Source: Xiphias gladius
Taxonomy: Eukaryota > Chordata > Actinopteri > Istiophoriformes > Xiphiidae
NCBI RefSeq assembly: GCF_016859285.1
Contig: NC_053413.1
Location: forward strand, 23,998,939-24,062,938
DNA: 64,000 nucleotides
Reading direction: 5' to 3'
Below the pieces are notes generated by a model. The model worked only from the letters and a program-made list of their open reading frames with translations. It did not search any database and was not told the DNA's origin. Positions 34,314 through 60,946 of the stretch are shown in pieces. How positions within the stretch are numbered: the stretch's first letter is position 1; every line of letters starts with the position of its first letter. The translations under genes were made by a program, and so were the position numbers.

Positions 34314-35861
34314 TTTGGGGGCACAGCAGTAGTTCGGTGCCTTGCATTCAGCTAGAGGGGCTAAGTGAGGCAGGTGGTGAGCCATTGACCGGAGGAGGCA
34401 GAGAAGGGTATGAGAGGAGAGAGGAGATTGCCTCATGTTTGGCTTGCTGGTACGCTGCCCTTGGTGAGAGAGGTGAGCATGGAGAGGGATGTGCCCTTAA
34501 TCAGGGGAGACCTGTTGTCTCTGAATGGTTCAGAGAATTGGCCGCCCCTTTTTGGTAAAGAAGGAGGCAGAGATATCAGCTGAGAGGTTTGTGTCTGGCG
34601 GAGGAGGTGGAGGACTGAGCAATGTTTTGAAGGTGAAAAATAATTTCCAAGTGTCTCTGGTACTGCTGATCTTATCATTGTAAAAAGCAGTTTTGGCAGC
34701 ACTGATGCTGTATGAGAAGGAAGATAGGAGCGACTGATAACCCTTGAGATCAGCGGCGTCACTGGGTTGGTCCCAGTTTGAAATTCATTGCTTACGCTAA
34801 GGCAATGATGCCTTTGACACAGTCCTGGACCATCTGCTTTTTCCTGAAGCTCATTCTGCCGACTGTTGACCCACATGAATTAAAAATTTTTGTCTTACCT
34901 GTTTATTAATGGTAGATTCATTAGAGGCACAAAAACATCAAATTGTTTGCCCATTTATTTTGTCTCCAGTTTGTGATAGTGGAGACTTTTATCACCTCAC
35001 TCAACGACTTGTTTCATGCACCAGGAAGAAATTAGATCTTTGTCCTCGTCATCTGTGTGTTCAGCCTCCTCTTAGATCTGACTCGAGTTACTGAGGTGAA
35101 CAAAAAATACTCTATTTTTCTCCAAGTCAAATGTTGCATTAGAGGAGAATTATCCCAATTTTTGTTTTTTGCTTCACCACTTTGATTTTCTTAGTTTAAC
35201 AAATGGAAAAAAATGAGTCAAAAACATTTTAACAGACTCAACAGTTGGATTTCTTACCCCTTAACTGTATTTTCAAAGTACCAGCCAACACTATCTTGTT
35301 TTTTAACTTTAGTTTTTCATTACTTTGATTTTGTTTATTCTAAAACTTCCACAAACCTTCACAGATTTCCTTTATCCTGTACCTGGTTGATTACACACAC
35401 CTCAAGATCAACGACTTGTACATTTACTCGAACTGGGTTTATGAACTGGGATGGACCATGACACTGTCCTCTGGTGCCATGGTGCCACTACGGGCAGCTG
35501 GACAGATGTGTTTGACATTAGGAACCTTCAGACAGGTCAGTGCTCAAAGAAGAGCTTTGTGCTTCTTTGGATAATCTGCCGACCTTAATAGAGCAGTTTG
35601 GTTTTCAAATTACTGTCCGATGAAATATCATTTAACAAGAAAAGGTTGTTATTAGTATATATAGTATTATAGGTGTTTTTGCATAGTTCTTTTTCAAGGA
35701 ACCAAATACAGATCTTTAGGGGAACGAAAAAGTATTGTGCAGCTTTACTTACTCAATTTTTACTTTCCTGGATCAGCGTTTGTCCATCCTTTGTCATCCT
35801 GTTGCAGACCCAGCCTGGACGAGGAGGGAAATTGGAGAAGTGGAAAACAGTGTTGAACTGA
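34180..35861 (+). pseudogene. SLC6 transporter copy D, plus strand: exons 5, 9, 10, 13 and 14
   Basis: Plus-strand blocks match the intact gene. Exon 5 (about 34190-34290) has a stop (TAG in place of the residue before GWELALCLL) and a one-base insertion. Exon 9 (34769-34876, GPSLKFIAYAKAMMPL) has lost two codons and its GT donor, which now reads GA. Exon 10 (34970-35095) has a 12-base deletion and a TAG stop. Exon 13 (35365-35535, 171 nt) is fully open, with YLVDYTHLKINDLYIYSNW. Exon 14 (35808-35861) is open and ends KWKTVLN. Exons 1-4, 6-8, 11 and 12 are missing, and a LINE sits between exons 5 and 9. It is clearly a pseudogene, and head-to-head with copy A. Confidence 0.87.
34314..34768 (-). 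mobile_element. 5' part of the same L2-like LINE, internally deleted
   Basis: 34325-34500 matches 25985-26150 closely (GGTGAGCCATTGACCGGAGG, TGCCTCATGTTTGGCTTGCT). The minus-strand frame at 34750-34440 reads PSHTASVLPKLLFTMIRSAV then SPSKHCSVLHLL, the segment upstream of the RT in fish L2-type ORFs. The RT itself and the 3' region, present at 24304-25980, are deleted here. The junction with the SLC6 remnant at 34313 is the same as at 24303. Confidence 0.8.
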
Positions 35862-36699
35862 CAGCCTCTGTATTCAAATATTTAAGGGATTTTAAAAAAG
35901 CATAAGTATGTTTTCACTTTTTGTGGAGGGGTTTATCTCAGGTTTAAATTGATGCTTTTACCTGTGAAACTATAACGTGCGCTGGAACCAATCGTAGTTA
36001 AACCAACCTAGTTAATAATGATATTTATGGTACAAAATTTTATCTATTTAAATTGGTCTACTATGATGAATTTCTAGTTAATCACTCCAGTTTTCATTGG
36101 ACATAATTTAGCTTTATGTCACACATATACAGAGCTTTTAACATACTGTGAAAGAGGAGCTGGGTTTGGCATCTGTCTCTTACAGAGCACACATTGGCTG
36201 TGATGATAGGACACTTTTTTCTAACCATATAACCACCACACCACCGTTCTGCAACTGACTTTGAACAACAAAGCTATTCATGGTTCCATAAACTAATATC
36301 TCAGTGCTTAAATGCATTGAGTTGTATGTTATGAGGTTTAGCATGTGAATCTGGTACAACAGCAGTGCAGTCATTTTGTAAAAACAGCATGTTGTTGCCA
36401 AATGTTTTTTTTATCCGGGCACTATTTTGAATATACCTTTTTACCATTCTGGGAATGTACTGGTTTCTGTGCATTTACTGTACATACAGTTTGTAAATCC
36501 GTAAGCAGACCCTAAAACTCGACTGAGTTACCGTATGCAATCCACCACTCACAGTCGCACGCACACTCAAGTTACATTGTTTTTTACATTGCTTTTAAAT
36601 CAACTGACAAAACATGAATGCAGACTTGATGTCCATGATGGATTACACATGCAAGTTTTATGAGTCCACTAAAAGACAGCAAAAAAGTACATTATACAT

Positions 36700-37140
36700 A
36701 ATTTGCAGTAAACTAAGTACAATTATTTAAGTACTGTAATTAAGTAATGTACAAATACCTCCATACTGTACATGAGTTTTTCCATTTCATGTTGTTTTAT
36801 ACTTCTGCTCCACAAGGCAAGTATTATTCTTTTTATTCCACTACATTTATTTGACAGCTAGTTACCAGCCACTGTAAGATACTCTACCTTTACCTGCTGC
36901 AACATGAAATACTTACATATTAATGTGTCAGTAATTATAATACATTTATGTATCTTGTTCTGAAAGTAGTCATCCTGCATATTGAGTACTTTTACTTTTG
37001 GTACTTTATGTGTGGTGTGAGTCTAATACTTTGAATGCAGGACTTTTGCTTGTAAAGGAGTATTTCTACGCTGTGGTTTTGCTACTTTTACTTCTGAGTT
37101 AAAAAAAAAAAAACCTGAGTACTTCTTCCACCACTGACCA
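36700..37140. repeat. Dispersed fish repeat (MITE-like)
   Basis: Phrases such as TTCCACTACATTTATTTGAC, GAATGCAGGACTTTTGCTTG, GGAGTATTTCTAC and GAGTACTTCTTCCACCACTG identify a very common teleost non-autonomous element. The copy is interrupted by a run of 13 A residues near 37100-37112. Confidence 0.78.
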
Positions 37141-38799
37141 ACTCCATGAACTCTGTAATCTTCAACTTCACCTCTAACCTCCCTGAGGTATACTGTTGAT
37201 GAAGTAATAATGCTTTTACAGACTTTATATTTCACATGTTGAATTATGTTTTGTTTTTTTTCCTACTGTGGAAATAAATGTAATGACGTGGTAACGAAAT
37301 GGTTATTTTTCTCATTTTGTACGCACCAGTCAAACATAACAGACAATGTAGATGAATGTAATTTTATTCTCCAAACAAACCCATGCCTGCGGCCTAATGC
37401 ATTAACAATGAAAGTAAATCTACACGCTACAAGACTATAATAAGTAAGACACAGCTGTTAGCTAATAGGCTTAGATGGATGCTGAGCCTTTTAGTACACA
37501 GTTAGGATGGGGTGGGGTGGGGGGTCTCAAATAAACAGCTCAGTACCATCAATTAACGCCTCAGCCTGTATTCTCATTCTAAATGCGAAACGGGTAAGTA
37601 TGAACCCAACTCATATTACTGAATAACCCTTCCTTTTATTCCGCCAGATCCATATATGCTGAACAGTAGACAATGTGGTCTTTGGGGGACTTGTTGCTCA
37701 CTGAAAACCAGACAACCCTGTTAGGTCACACAGCAGCACCGCACCCTTTCGCTCCCTCGGTGAACGCACAAGTGGACCAGTAGAACTGGTATTTGGATTA
37801 GCTAAGCGCTCGAACATGAAAAAGGATAGCGCGCAGTCTTTCAGGGAGTGGCCGGAAAATGCGATCAGCCGCTGGTTGGTTTGCCACGGCTTTTGCTCCA
37901 TTAAGGCATCTGTTGAGTGAGGTCAGACATTGTGTGTTTTTATTTAGGAGGAGGTCTCACAGCTGCAGCTCCCACAGCACACGGTCTTAGAGACAGCTGA
38001 GTCACAGGCTACAGCTATATCCTCTCTTTGGTGTAACAATAGCACTAGTGGTAATATTTGACTTGCTATTACCTTAAAACAACAAAGATTAAACATGTCT
38101 CCCACACTGTGTAACATCATAAACTGTGCCAGCTTGCTCCAGCGCTTCACCGAAGCATTATCTCACTTATATTAAGTAAAACATTCAAATCCAAGAGATA
38201 GTTATTTTATGGCTGCACGTCAAATGGAAAATTCTAGACATCCTGTGTTTAATTTCACACATATTTTCCAGTAATTCGGCGTAGCATGTTTGGTCTCCTT
38301 GAAAACCCTGGGATCCTAAATTGGAATTAGTTTTATGGGTTTTAACAAAGCTTGTCCACACACACCATGTCCTTGTAATGATGGACATACATAAGCGTGA
38401 TCTGGGGTTATAGAGGTTACAAAGCATGACCAATAATTACAGGCACCTTTTTCTACATTTTCTCCCTAAATTTGACTGTTCTGTTTTAATCCCACAGGTG
38501 TAAGGTGACTAAACACATTTATTCTAGTATTTTGCTGGAGCCTTTGAATACTGCATATTTCCATCTTCTTAGACTCTTTTATTTTGTGTATTGTACTGTT
38601 TACTCCATTAAATTTGAGAACAGTAGTTACAAGTTTCTTTGTAGAATATGGTTTTAAGTGCATCACACACCACAAGCTCATTAAATCTCATTCATTGGTA
38701 AAGTTTAAACAAGCCTGCATAGATGTGGCAGCCAGACATCTACAAAAGCTATGAAATGGGTTCAGACTCAGGAAAGAGGGCCTACGGTCTTTTTGACCT

Positions 38800-38900
38800 G
38801 ACATATCAAAATTTGTACTGTACTATACTTTTTGCTCCATTACATTGGTTTGATAGTTATACCTGCAGGGTACTTTTCAAATGAAGATTTTATGCACAAA
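38800..38900. repeat. Degraded partial copy of the repeat at 36700
   Basis: ACTTTTTGCTCCATTACATT, GATAGTTATACCTGCAGGGT and ACTTTTCAAATGAAGATTTT parallel the central part of the element. Confidence 0.5.
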
Positions 38901-39739
38901 AGATAAAAGTAGTGCAGTTGTGTGAAGGTTTTTGTCATTTTATAAAACACAAGACATATTTATAGACTGGAGTATCCAACGTTGTAAAATTAGTGGCCAT
39001 TGTAGGGATGGTATCTGACACCGGACTCCTCCGGATGAGAAGGCCGGTACCTGTAGTTTCATGGCCTCAGGTGTGCGCGTGGGTGAAAGTAAAGCACTGC
39101 AAAGCACCTTGTCCTGTTCTCGGTTGAAAAGCGTAGTGCAAGTGCGGCTCTTTAACTATGTTTATCGCACTTGTCTCACTTGTTTCACTGATCATTGGGT
39201 GAAACCCACACATGATGAGGCAACGGGCTCTGGCCAGAGACGTAGTAGTTAAAATCAACGCACTGCTGTGTGAAGTTTTAATCTTTTGTTTGTTTGTCAT
39301 TCATTTTCCAAATACAGTAATTTTTGTGCAAGTGTGTTTGACAGTCTTGACTACTGCCTGGATGACCGAAATGAGTCTACTCAGGCATGTAAGACCCCAA
39401 GACCTTCTCTGTAAGGCAGGGACTTGAGGTTTATTCATTTTAATAATTAATTCAAAATTTGAATGCCTAAAAGCTTAATGCTAAGTTAATAGTTCCCAGT
39501 GGCCAATTGTGAATTTTAAATTTTTTAAATGTCTTATTTATTTAGCACAGTCGTTTTTGTTTTCTTTCATTTTGTTCTGATGCAAAAATTGCAAAGAGGG
39601 GAGATGAACAATGAACTGATGAAACATTTTTTTAACCGTTACACCTGTTTTGTTTTGTTTTTTGTCATCGAATAGACTTTTTTTTTTTTAAATCAAAAAC
39701 ATGACTGAAATACCCAAACTTTAATTCACTGCTATACTG

Positions 39740-40056
39740 AAGATTTCTGTACAACAACACAGCGAGGAGGGGAGCGCCGGGGTGACGTAAGGGTGATCCA
39801 CATCCACAGCAGTAGGAGGGGTGAGGTGGCCAGCCGCTGATCCACCGGTATCATGGCTTCCTAACAGGAGGGGGGACCGATTGAGAGGAAAACAAGGATT
39901 TCTGTTGACTGCCCGACGGATCGCCACCGCCCTTTCCAGAACCTGAGATTGGGACAGAGGGGCTCGGCCTCCCTTTTCGCCCCCAACGGCCGCCCCCGGG
40001 ATCCAGGATACACTTTTAATTTTTATTGGTGAATTTCCATTCGTGAACCGTGGAAG
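39740..40056 (+). promoter_or_regulatory. kif5b CpG-rich promoter and 5' UTR with a three-codon upstream ORF
   Basis: The 300 bases before the kif5b start are GC- and CpG-rich, unlike the flanks. This is as expected for a broadly expressed gene's promoter and 5' UTR. At 39853-39864 there is an ATG in strong context (A at -3, G at +4) that opens a minimal ORF of three codons (MAS) and then stops. No other ATG lies between it and the kif5b ATG. The transcription start is unknown, so whether the small ORF is in the mRNA is an inference. Confidence 0.5.
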
Positions 40057-55940
<15,884 letters not shown>

Positions 55941-58700
55941 AGAGAGCAGCAGGATAGAAGGACAAAACCACAGAAGAAGCCAATATCACGCCCCCTGCCC
56001 ACCCCGACAACCTGTCATTCCATTACAGCGAACAGGCTCCTCGTCGCTGCTTTGGAGCCAAGAAGGAGTTTCTGAATTATAAATATATATATATAAATAT
56101 TCCTGGCCTGTACAGCTCCAGTCCCCCACCACCTCCAACCACTACCCACTTCCCCCAATTCTGACCATGACTTATCTCTTTTTCTCTTACTGGATATAAT
56201 GAAAAAAGACAACAAATTTAATATACAAAAGGCAAGATAATATTCTTATCCACGGAACCAAACGCAGTTTTGAGCGCAGCCTTGGCGAGTGAAACCGCAC
56301 GCGACTCAAATGTGTAGCTTCGGTTTCGTCTTTGTTCTGCACAGTCTGTCGTCATCCGTCGTCATCGTGCGAGTAGTGCTGCACTGTGCCAAGCTGAATG
56401 TAACGGTAGCAAGAGCCGAAAAAAAATAAACACCTAAAACAAACAAACAAACAAAAAAAAAACAAAAAAAGAAACCCCCAAAAAAACCAAAAAAAAAAAA
56501 GAGGAGACCCTATCAAGAGAAATAGCTTGACCCTATAGGCTAACCTCTGTACATTTCATCATTATTATTATTGGTTGTTAACCACACTTTTCTCTGGCTA
56601 GATTTTTCATGCTTCTGTGAGGGGAAAAAAAACAAAAAAACAAAAAAAACTGCGTGGGTTTTGAATTGACTAGAGGGCGTTGAGCACTACTGTTCTGTCC
56701 GGTCTTGTTGTACAGACGTACGTTTGGCACTACTGCACAAGCCTCCCCGGAGAGAGAACTGAACGGCAATCGGGCAATGGCTGAAAAGAAGGATTGAAGA
56801 GATGAAAAGCCAAGACGTGCGACAGTGTACTGTAGATGTATTTAACTAAATACCTGTGGAGGCCAATTGTTTTTATCATTAAGTTAAAATAAAACCTATA
56901 CTCGTTGTCGGTGACTTCATGAGAAGGATGTAAAGAATGTAGGAAGAAGGAAAGAAAAAGGAGAATGATCCAGTTAACAAAACAAACTTCCACCTTTTAG
57001 CATAGCCTATGCTAAGTAGCTAAATGTACTGTTTTTACTCCTCTCAGTGGTTAATAATGCTGCGTTAATGGACGCTATTTATATCTCCCTGCGCATCGGA
57101 GCACATAGACTTGAGATAGCACACACAATGCTTGTCCTGTCCTAGCTGGGTTCACTGTCACTCACTCATCTCCCTTCACTCGGATAGTCAGGACCTTTTT
57201 TTTCTTTGTTTCTTTCTTTGTTTTTCAGTTGTAAACCTGACCTGTCAGGAACTGTTTGATCCCTGCCGTACCACGATTTCTTTTCAAGGGTGCCTCGCTT
57301 CTATATATATTTCATTTTTGTCTTCCCTTCCACCCCCTTTTTGTTGATTCTTGTAGATTTTGGACCTGTAACTGTACGTGCCCCTTTGGTTGTAAATTTG
57401 CAGAAAGCAAGTTGTTTTGCTGCGTTTCATGTACTGTATCTCTTTTTATTGTTCCGTAGATCGTGTAGATGCATATTTGAAGGGGGAACGGCGGGCAGGG
57501 GGTTTCGAGTCGATGGGTCAGACCCTTGCCGCTGATCAGCCAGTCAGGAGAGCAGGGTCTAAAATTGCACAACAATTTTCTGTTATCACCAGGAGGAAGG
57601 GTTTATTTAACTAAATCTAGTCAGAGGTGTTGCATTTATTTGGTGTTCTGTTGTCTTTGTTGTATTTTTTTAGTGTTTTTTTTGTTTTGTTTTGTTTTTT
57701 GTTTTAATTCCCACCACAGCTTGTTGTTTTTTTTTTGTTTTTTTTGTTTTTAACCCTGTGAAGCCCCAGTGCATTGGCAAAGACCTTGTTGTGATTGTAA
57801 CCCCAGCATGAGAACACTAACATCTTGTGCAAGTGCAATATACTGTAAAATACACTGTATATCGGTCGACCGGCAGGTGTGATCAGGGTCTAAGCAGCGG
57901 TAATCCTGCCATATGAAGTCAAAGTCCTGCCCCCTCTTCTCTGTTGGCTTCAGTTTCACTAACTTGGTTTATTTTCTCACTGAGGGCTTCTTTCATTGTT
58001 CTTTTTGAAAAGCTGAAACGTGAAACGGGACTTTTTCTGCCAATATTCAAAGATAAATGGGTATCTGTTGATGTACTGGGCAGTAAACTGCCTGTACCAC
58101 TTCAATATGGTAAACCTTTGCTATCCAGTACAGTATTATATATTTAAATTAAGATGTAAACATAAATATTTAAATTTTTAGACAGAGAAATTAAAGAAGC
58201 CTTCATTTGGGGAAAAAAAAAACAAAAAAACCAAACATTTCTGACTGAGGCTAGTGGAACAAATCTAGCTCGAAGACGGGGATGGGATTTTGGCTTTCTC
58301 TTGTAAGATGTCATACTAAAACCTGTCATCTTGTAACAGGAAAGTTGGGTTTAATAGCACTTCTTCACAATATCTGCACTCAGAAAAACACTCAAAATGT
58401 GGCTGGTTTTGACTGGAGGAAAAAAAGAAGTTTCCAAAGTCCTGTAAATGGAACTGTCCGTTGACGGCAAATAATTTAAGTATTACTTTCTTCAAGCTGC
58501 CGGGAGGAGTAGCTCCCACGTATCTATGACAGGACAGTGTTTGTGTCTATCGAGATGGTTTATTCCCTCTGTGTAATATTCTAGATTAGTGAAGCCTTTG
58601 CAGCATGGACCTCAAAATGTTTATCCTTTGACCTTCCTCCAAAACTTGATATGAAATGGGGAAAAATGGTAAATAAAAACAGCAAAAATATTGGTGGTGT
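55941..58700 (+). other. kif5b 3' UTR
   Basis: After the stop, the sequence is AT- and homopolymer-rich without coding signs. Candidate polyadenylation signals AATAAA lie at 56425-56430, 56888-56893 and 58672-58677, so short and long 3' UTRs of roughly 0.5, 1.0 and 2.75 kb are possible. Long A and T runs near 56440-56500 and 57655-57750 would complicate cDNA priming. Confidence 0.6.
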
Positions 58701-59219
58701 GTTCCTGAATCATATTGAATTTTGCATTAAACATGAGGAAACATGGCATCTAAATTTCAAAAAAACAAAAGTGTATCCACTTTTTTTTATTACTGTGTAA
58801 TAGTTGGTCAATTTTTAAAGGAGAGTTTTGAGGATCCATCTGTAGACAAGGTACTGGATCATTCCTGGAGAACTGGGGCACAAATAGCTGGGCTCTGATA
58901 TGGACGGAGATGGGAAGTTAATGAGATCACAGTTTTGGATTGACTGCATGATGTAAATGTATGTGTGATTAAATAATTATGAGAAAACTCTGCCAATCCT
59001 CTGTCCTTTTTGTGTTCGGTGTGGATTCCCCGATTGTTTTTGCAAGAGTGAAGCAAACAGATTATGACTGATTTAATGTTGGAGCGTTGTCGTGCTCACA
59101 AACGGATTCGCTGTAATTTTGATACAGTAGAATCTTGTAGAAAATGAGTATGAGGGGTAGACACTACACAGCCGGTGCTTTTGGTCTGGGACCGGGTCTT
59201 CATGGTTTGGGATAGGCCC
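58701..59219. other. Intergenic downstream of kif5b
   Basis: No gene or named repeat is supported. An ATTAAA near 58725 could serve as a further polyadenylation signal. Confidence 0.45.
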
Positions 59220-59880
59220 CTTGAAATCTGGCACCATTTACAAGGGGTTTATAAGGTGTTGATAAAGGCTCTATTGCCAGTTAATAAATTGTTCACTAAT
59301 TTTTTATGGATCAATTTCAAGTCATTAACAACAACCACCTCTGGGTTGCCAGGTTGTGGATCATCCCTTTTTCTTTTTAGCCAGCTATTTAACTCAATAG
59401 AGAGACTTCTATTGGACTGTCCTGGAAAAGGGCTGCACCAAAATCCATTTATAAATACTTATTAACGTTTACAACCGTAGACTTGATGGACTACTGTAGA
59501 ACACTTGATGATTTAGTGACATTTGAAGGTGACTACCTTCTGCCGATGGCTCATTACCCTTTATTAATGGCTTGCTTACATTTATGACTGCGTGCGAGAT
59601 GACATTAGAGAGCGAGAAACATGCCGTCCTCCGTTAATGACTTATCGCCGTTCATACCTGCTTACGTGATGGCTTGGAAGGGGAATTCAAGTTGCTGGGA
59701 AAGTGTCATGCCGGGGGAGCATTTCCTACAACCTGGCCACCCAAAAGCTGTCCTTATTAGTGGCTTATAGCTGATGTGGGGAGCATCAGTAAATGAGTTA
59801 TTAACCATGAATGAAGCCATAAATTCAAGGTTAAAAGGTCTTTGTAAGTGGTCCCCAGTCAGAAAGTGGTGCCTGAAATC
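59220..59880. repeat. Internally repetitive dispersed element
   Basis: Degenerate short units recur in both orientations: GTTAATAAATTGTTCAC, CATTTATAAATACTTATTAA, CTTTATTAATGGCTTGC, GTTAATGACTTATCG, TTATTAGTGGCTTATAG and GAGTTATTAACCATGAAT. It ends with GTAAGTGGTCCCC and GAAAGTGGTGCC. This fits a known style of fish element built from 'TTAATxxCTTA' words and ending in AAAGTGGTxCC. No coding sequence is seen. Confidence 0.55.
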
Positions 59881-60098
59881 CCAATGCCACAGCATCCAAT
59901 GATACCTCAGACTGTAGTGTGTACTTCCAGCTTTGTGGCAGCAGTTTTGAAGACAGGCTTTTTTTTTTTTTTCATGTTTGCTGTTGTGTGAAAAATAAAC
60001 GGAAATCACTGAAAGTTGTGATCACGGCTTCACTACATTTGCAGTCTCAGAACACAGTTGCCAGGAGTAAATCACACTGTAAAGACAAATATATGGTT

Positions 60099-60100
<2 letters not shown>

Positions 60101-60133
<33 letters not shown>
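60101..60133. repeat. CA dinucleotide microsatellite
   Basis: About 16 uninterrupted CA units. Confidence 0.95.
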
Positions 60134-60135
<2 letters not shown>

Positions 60136-60429
60136 ATATAGTTTAACGTGAGTCTGCAGCAGTAACGACTGGGCCGGAGAAACTTCTCTCTCTCTCTCTC
60201 CAGATCCAATTATTATTAAACAATTAATATTTGTTTTTGGAAGTTCCTCTTGCAGTGTAGCTGTGTCTTCGTTTCCTTACCGCCAGGTGGCGCTGATTTC
60301 CAGTTTTCGATCCCGAACACCTGCGGGCTCGGACCATAGAGCAAAAACCCGACAAGAGCACTCACTCGGGACATTTTTCCGCTCGCCCAAAACGTTGCGC
60401 TGCTTTTAACGGGTTGATGGAATTTAATG

Positions 60430-60430
<1 letters not shown>

Positions 60431-60465
<35 letters not shown>
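60431..60465. repeat. TAAC tetranucleotide microsatellite
   Basis: About eight and a half TAAC units, flanked by ATGC on both sides, just upstream of the GC-rich first exon at 60600. Confidence 0.93.
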
Positions 60466-60559
60466 TGCTAACACAGAAGTAGTGGACATTAACTGTGTAC
60501 CGGTTCACATGAGAGAACGGTTGTCTCAACTGTCAAGTAAAACTGTATTTGTTTTGTAG

Positions 60560-60946
60560 CCCGACATTTCGGTTCGGACCTTGGTCGCTATGGTAACGCC
60601 AAAGTTTACTGCGGGGTATGTTCCGACCGGAAAGCGAGGTCAGAGTCCTGGAAAAGGAAAAAAAAAAAAGGGGAGTAATGCATCTCGTCAGTAGACGGTC
60701 TTTGTTCGAAGGTAGTTGCCGAAGTTGTGAGAGCAAGCGTGAGTGCACGGGAGCGAGCAGTGCTGTGGATTATTACACCGGCCTGGGAAGAACAGGAGAG
60801 ACGGGAGCGCCGCTATCTGACTGACCTGACAAGTGGAGAAGTAGTTTCAAACGGCGGTCGGTCGACAGGGAAATCTACCGGCATTTAACCTCACCCAGGA
60901 GCGCGTTTTTCTTTGCCCCGCGGAGTGTCTCACTCCCGCACAGAAG
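60560..60946 (+). promoter_or_regulatory. GC-rich promoter and probable non-coding first exon of a downstream gene (possibly arhgap12)
   Basis: Base composition rises sharply here, with CpG-rich sequence from 60560. A strong splice donor, CAGAAG then GTACGTG, lies at 60946/60947, the pattern of a 5' UTR exon on the plus strand. No long open frame is present. In mammals the gene immediately downstream of KIF5B on the same strand is ARHGAP12, so that identity is a gene-order guess. The next exons would lie beyond the window. Confidence 0.45.

Larger units (their letters stand above)
35862..39739. other. Intergenic between the SLC6 cluster and kif5b
   Basis: No gene is supported. It contains one well-preserved dispersed repeat (36700-37140), a degraded second piece (38800-38900), and a G-rich run GGGGTGGGGTGGGGGG near 37509-37525. 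A GC-richer patch at 37690-37910 has no recognisable coding sequence. Confidence 0.6.

Noticed and set aside
37690-37910. GC-richer patch with a 67-codon minus frame
   Set aside because: No homology, no splice-bounded structure and no repeat signature that I can name.
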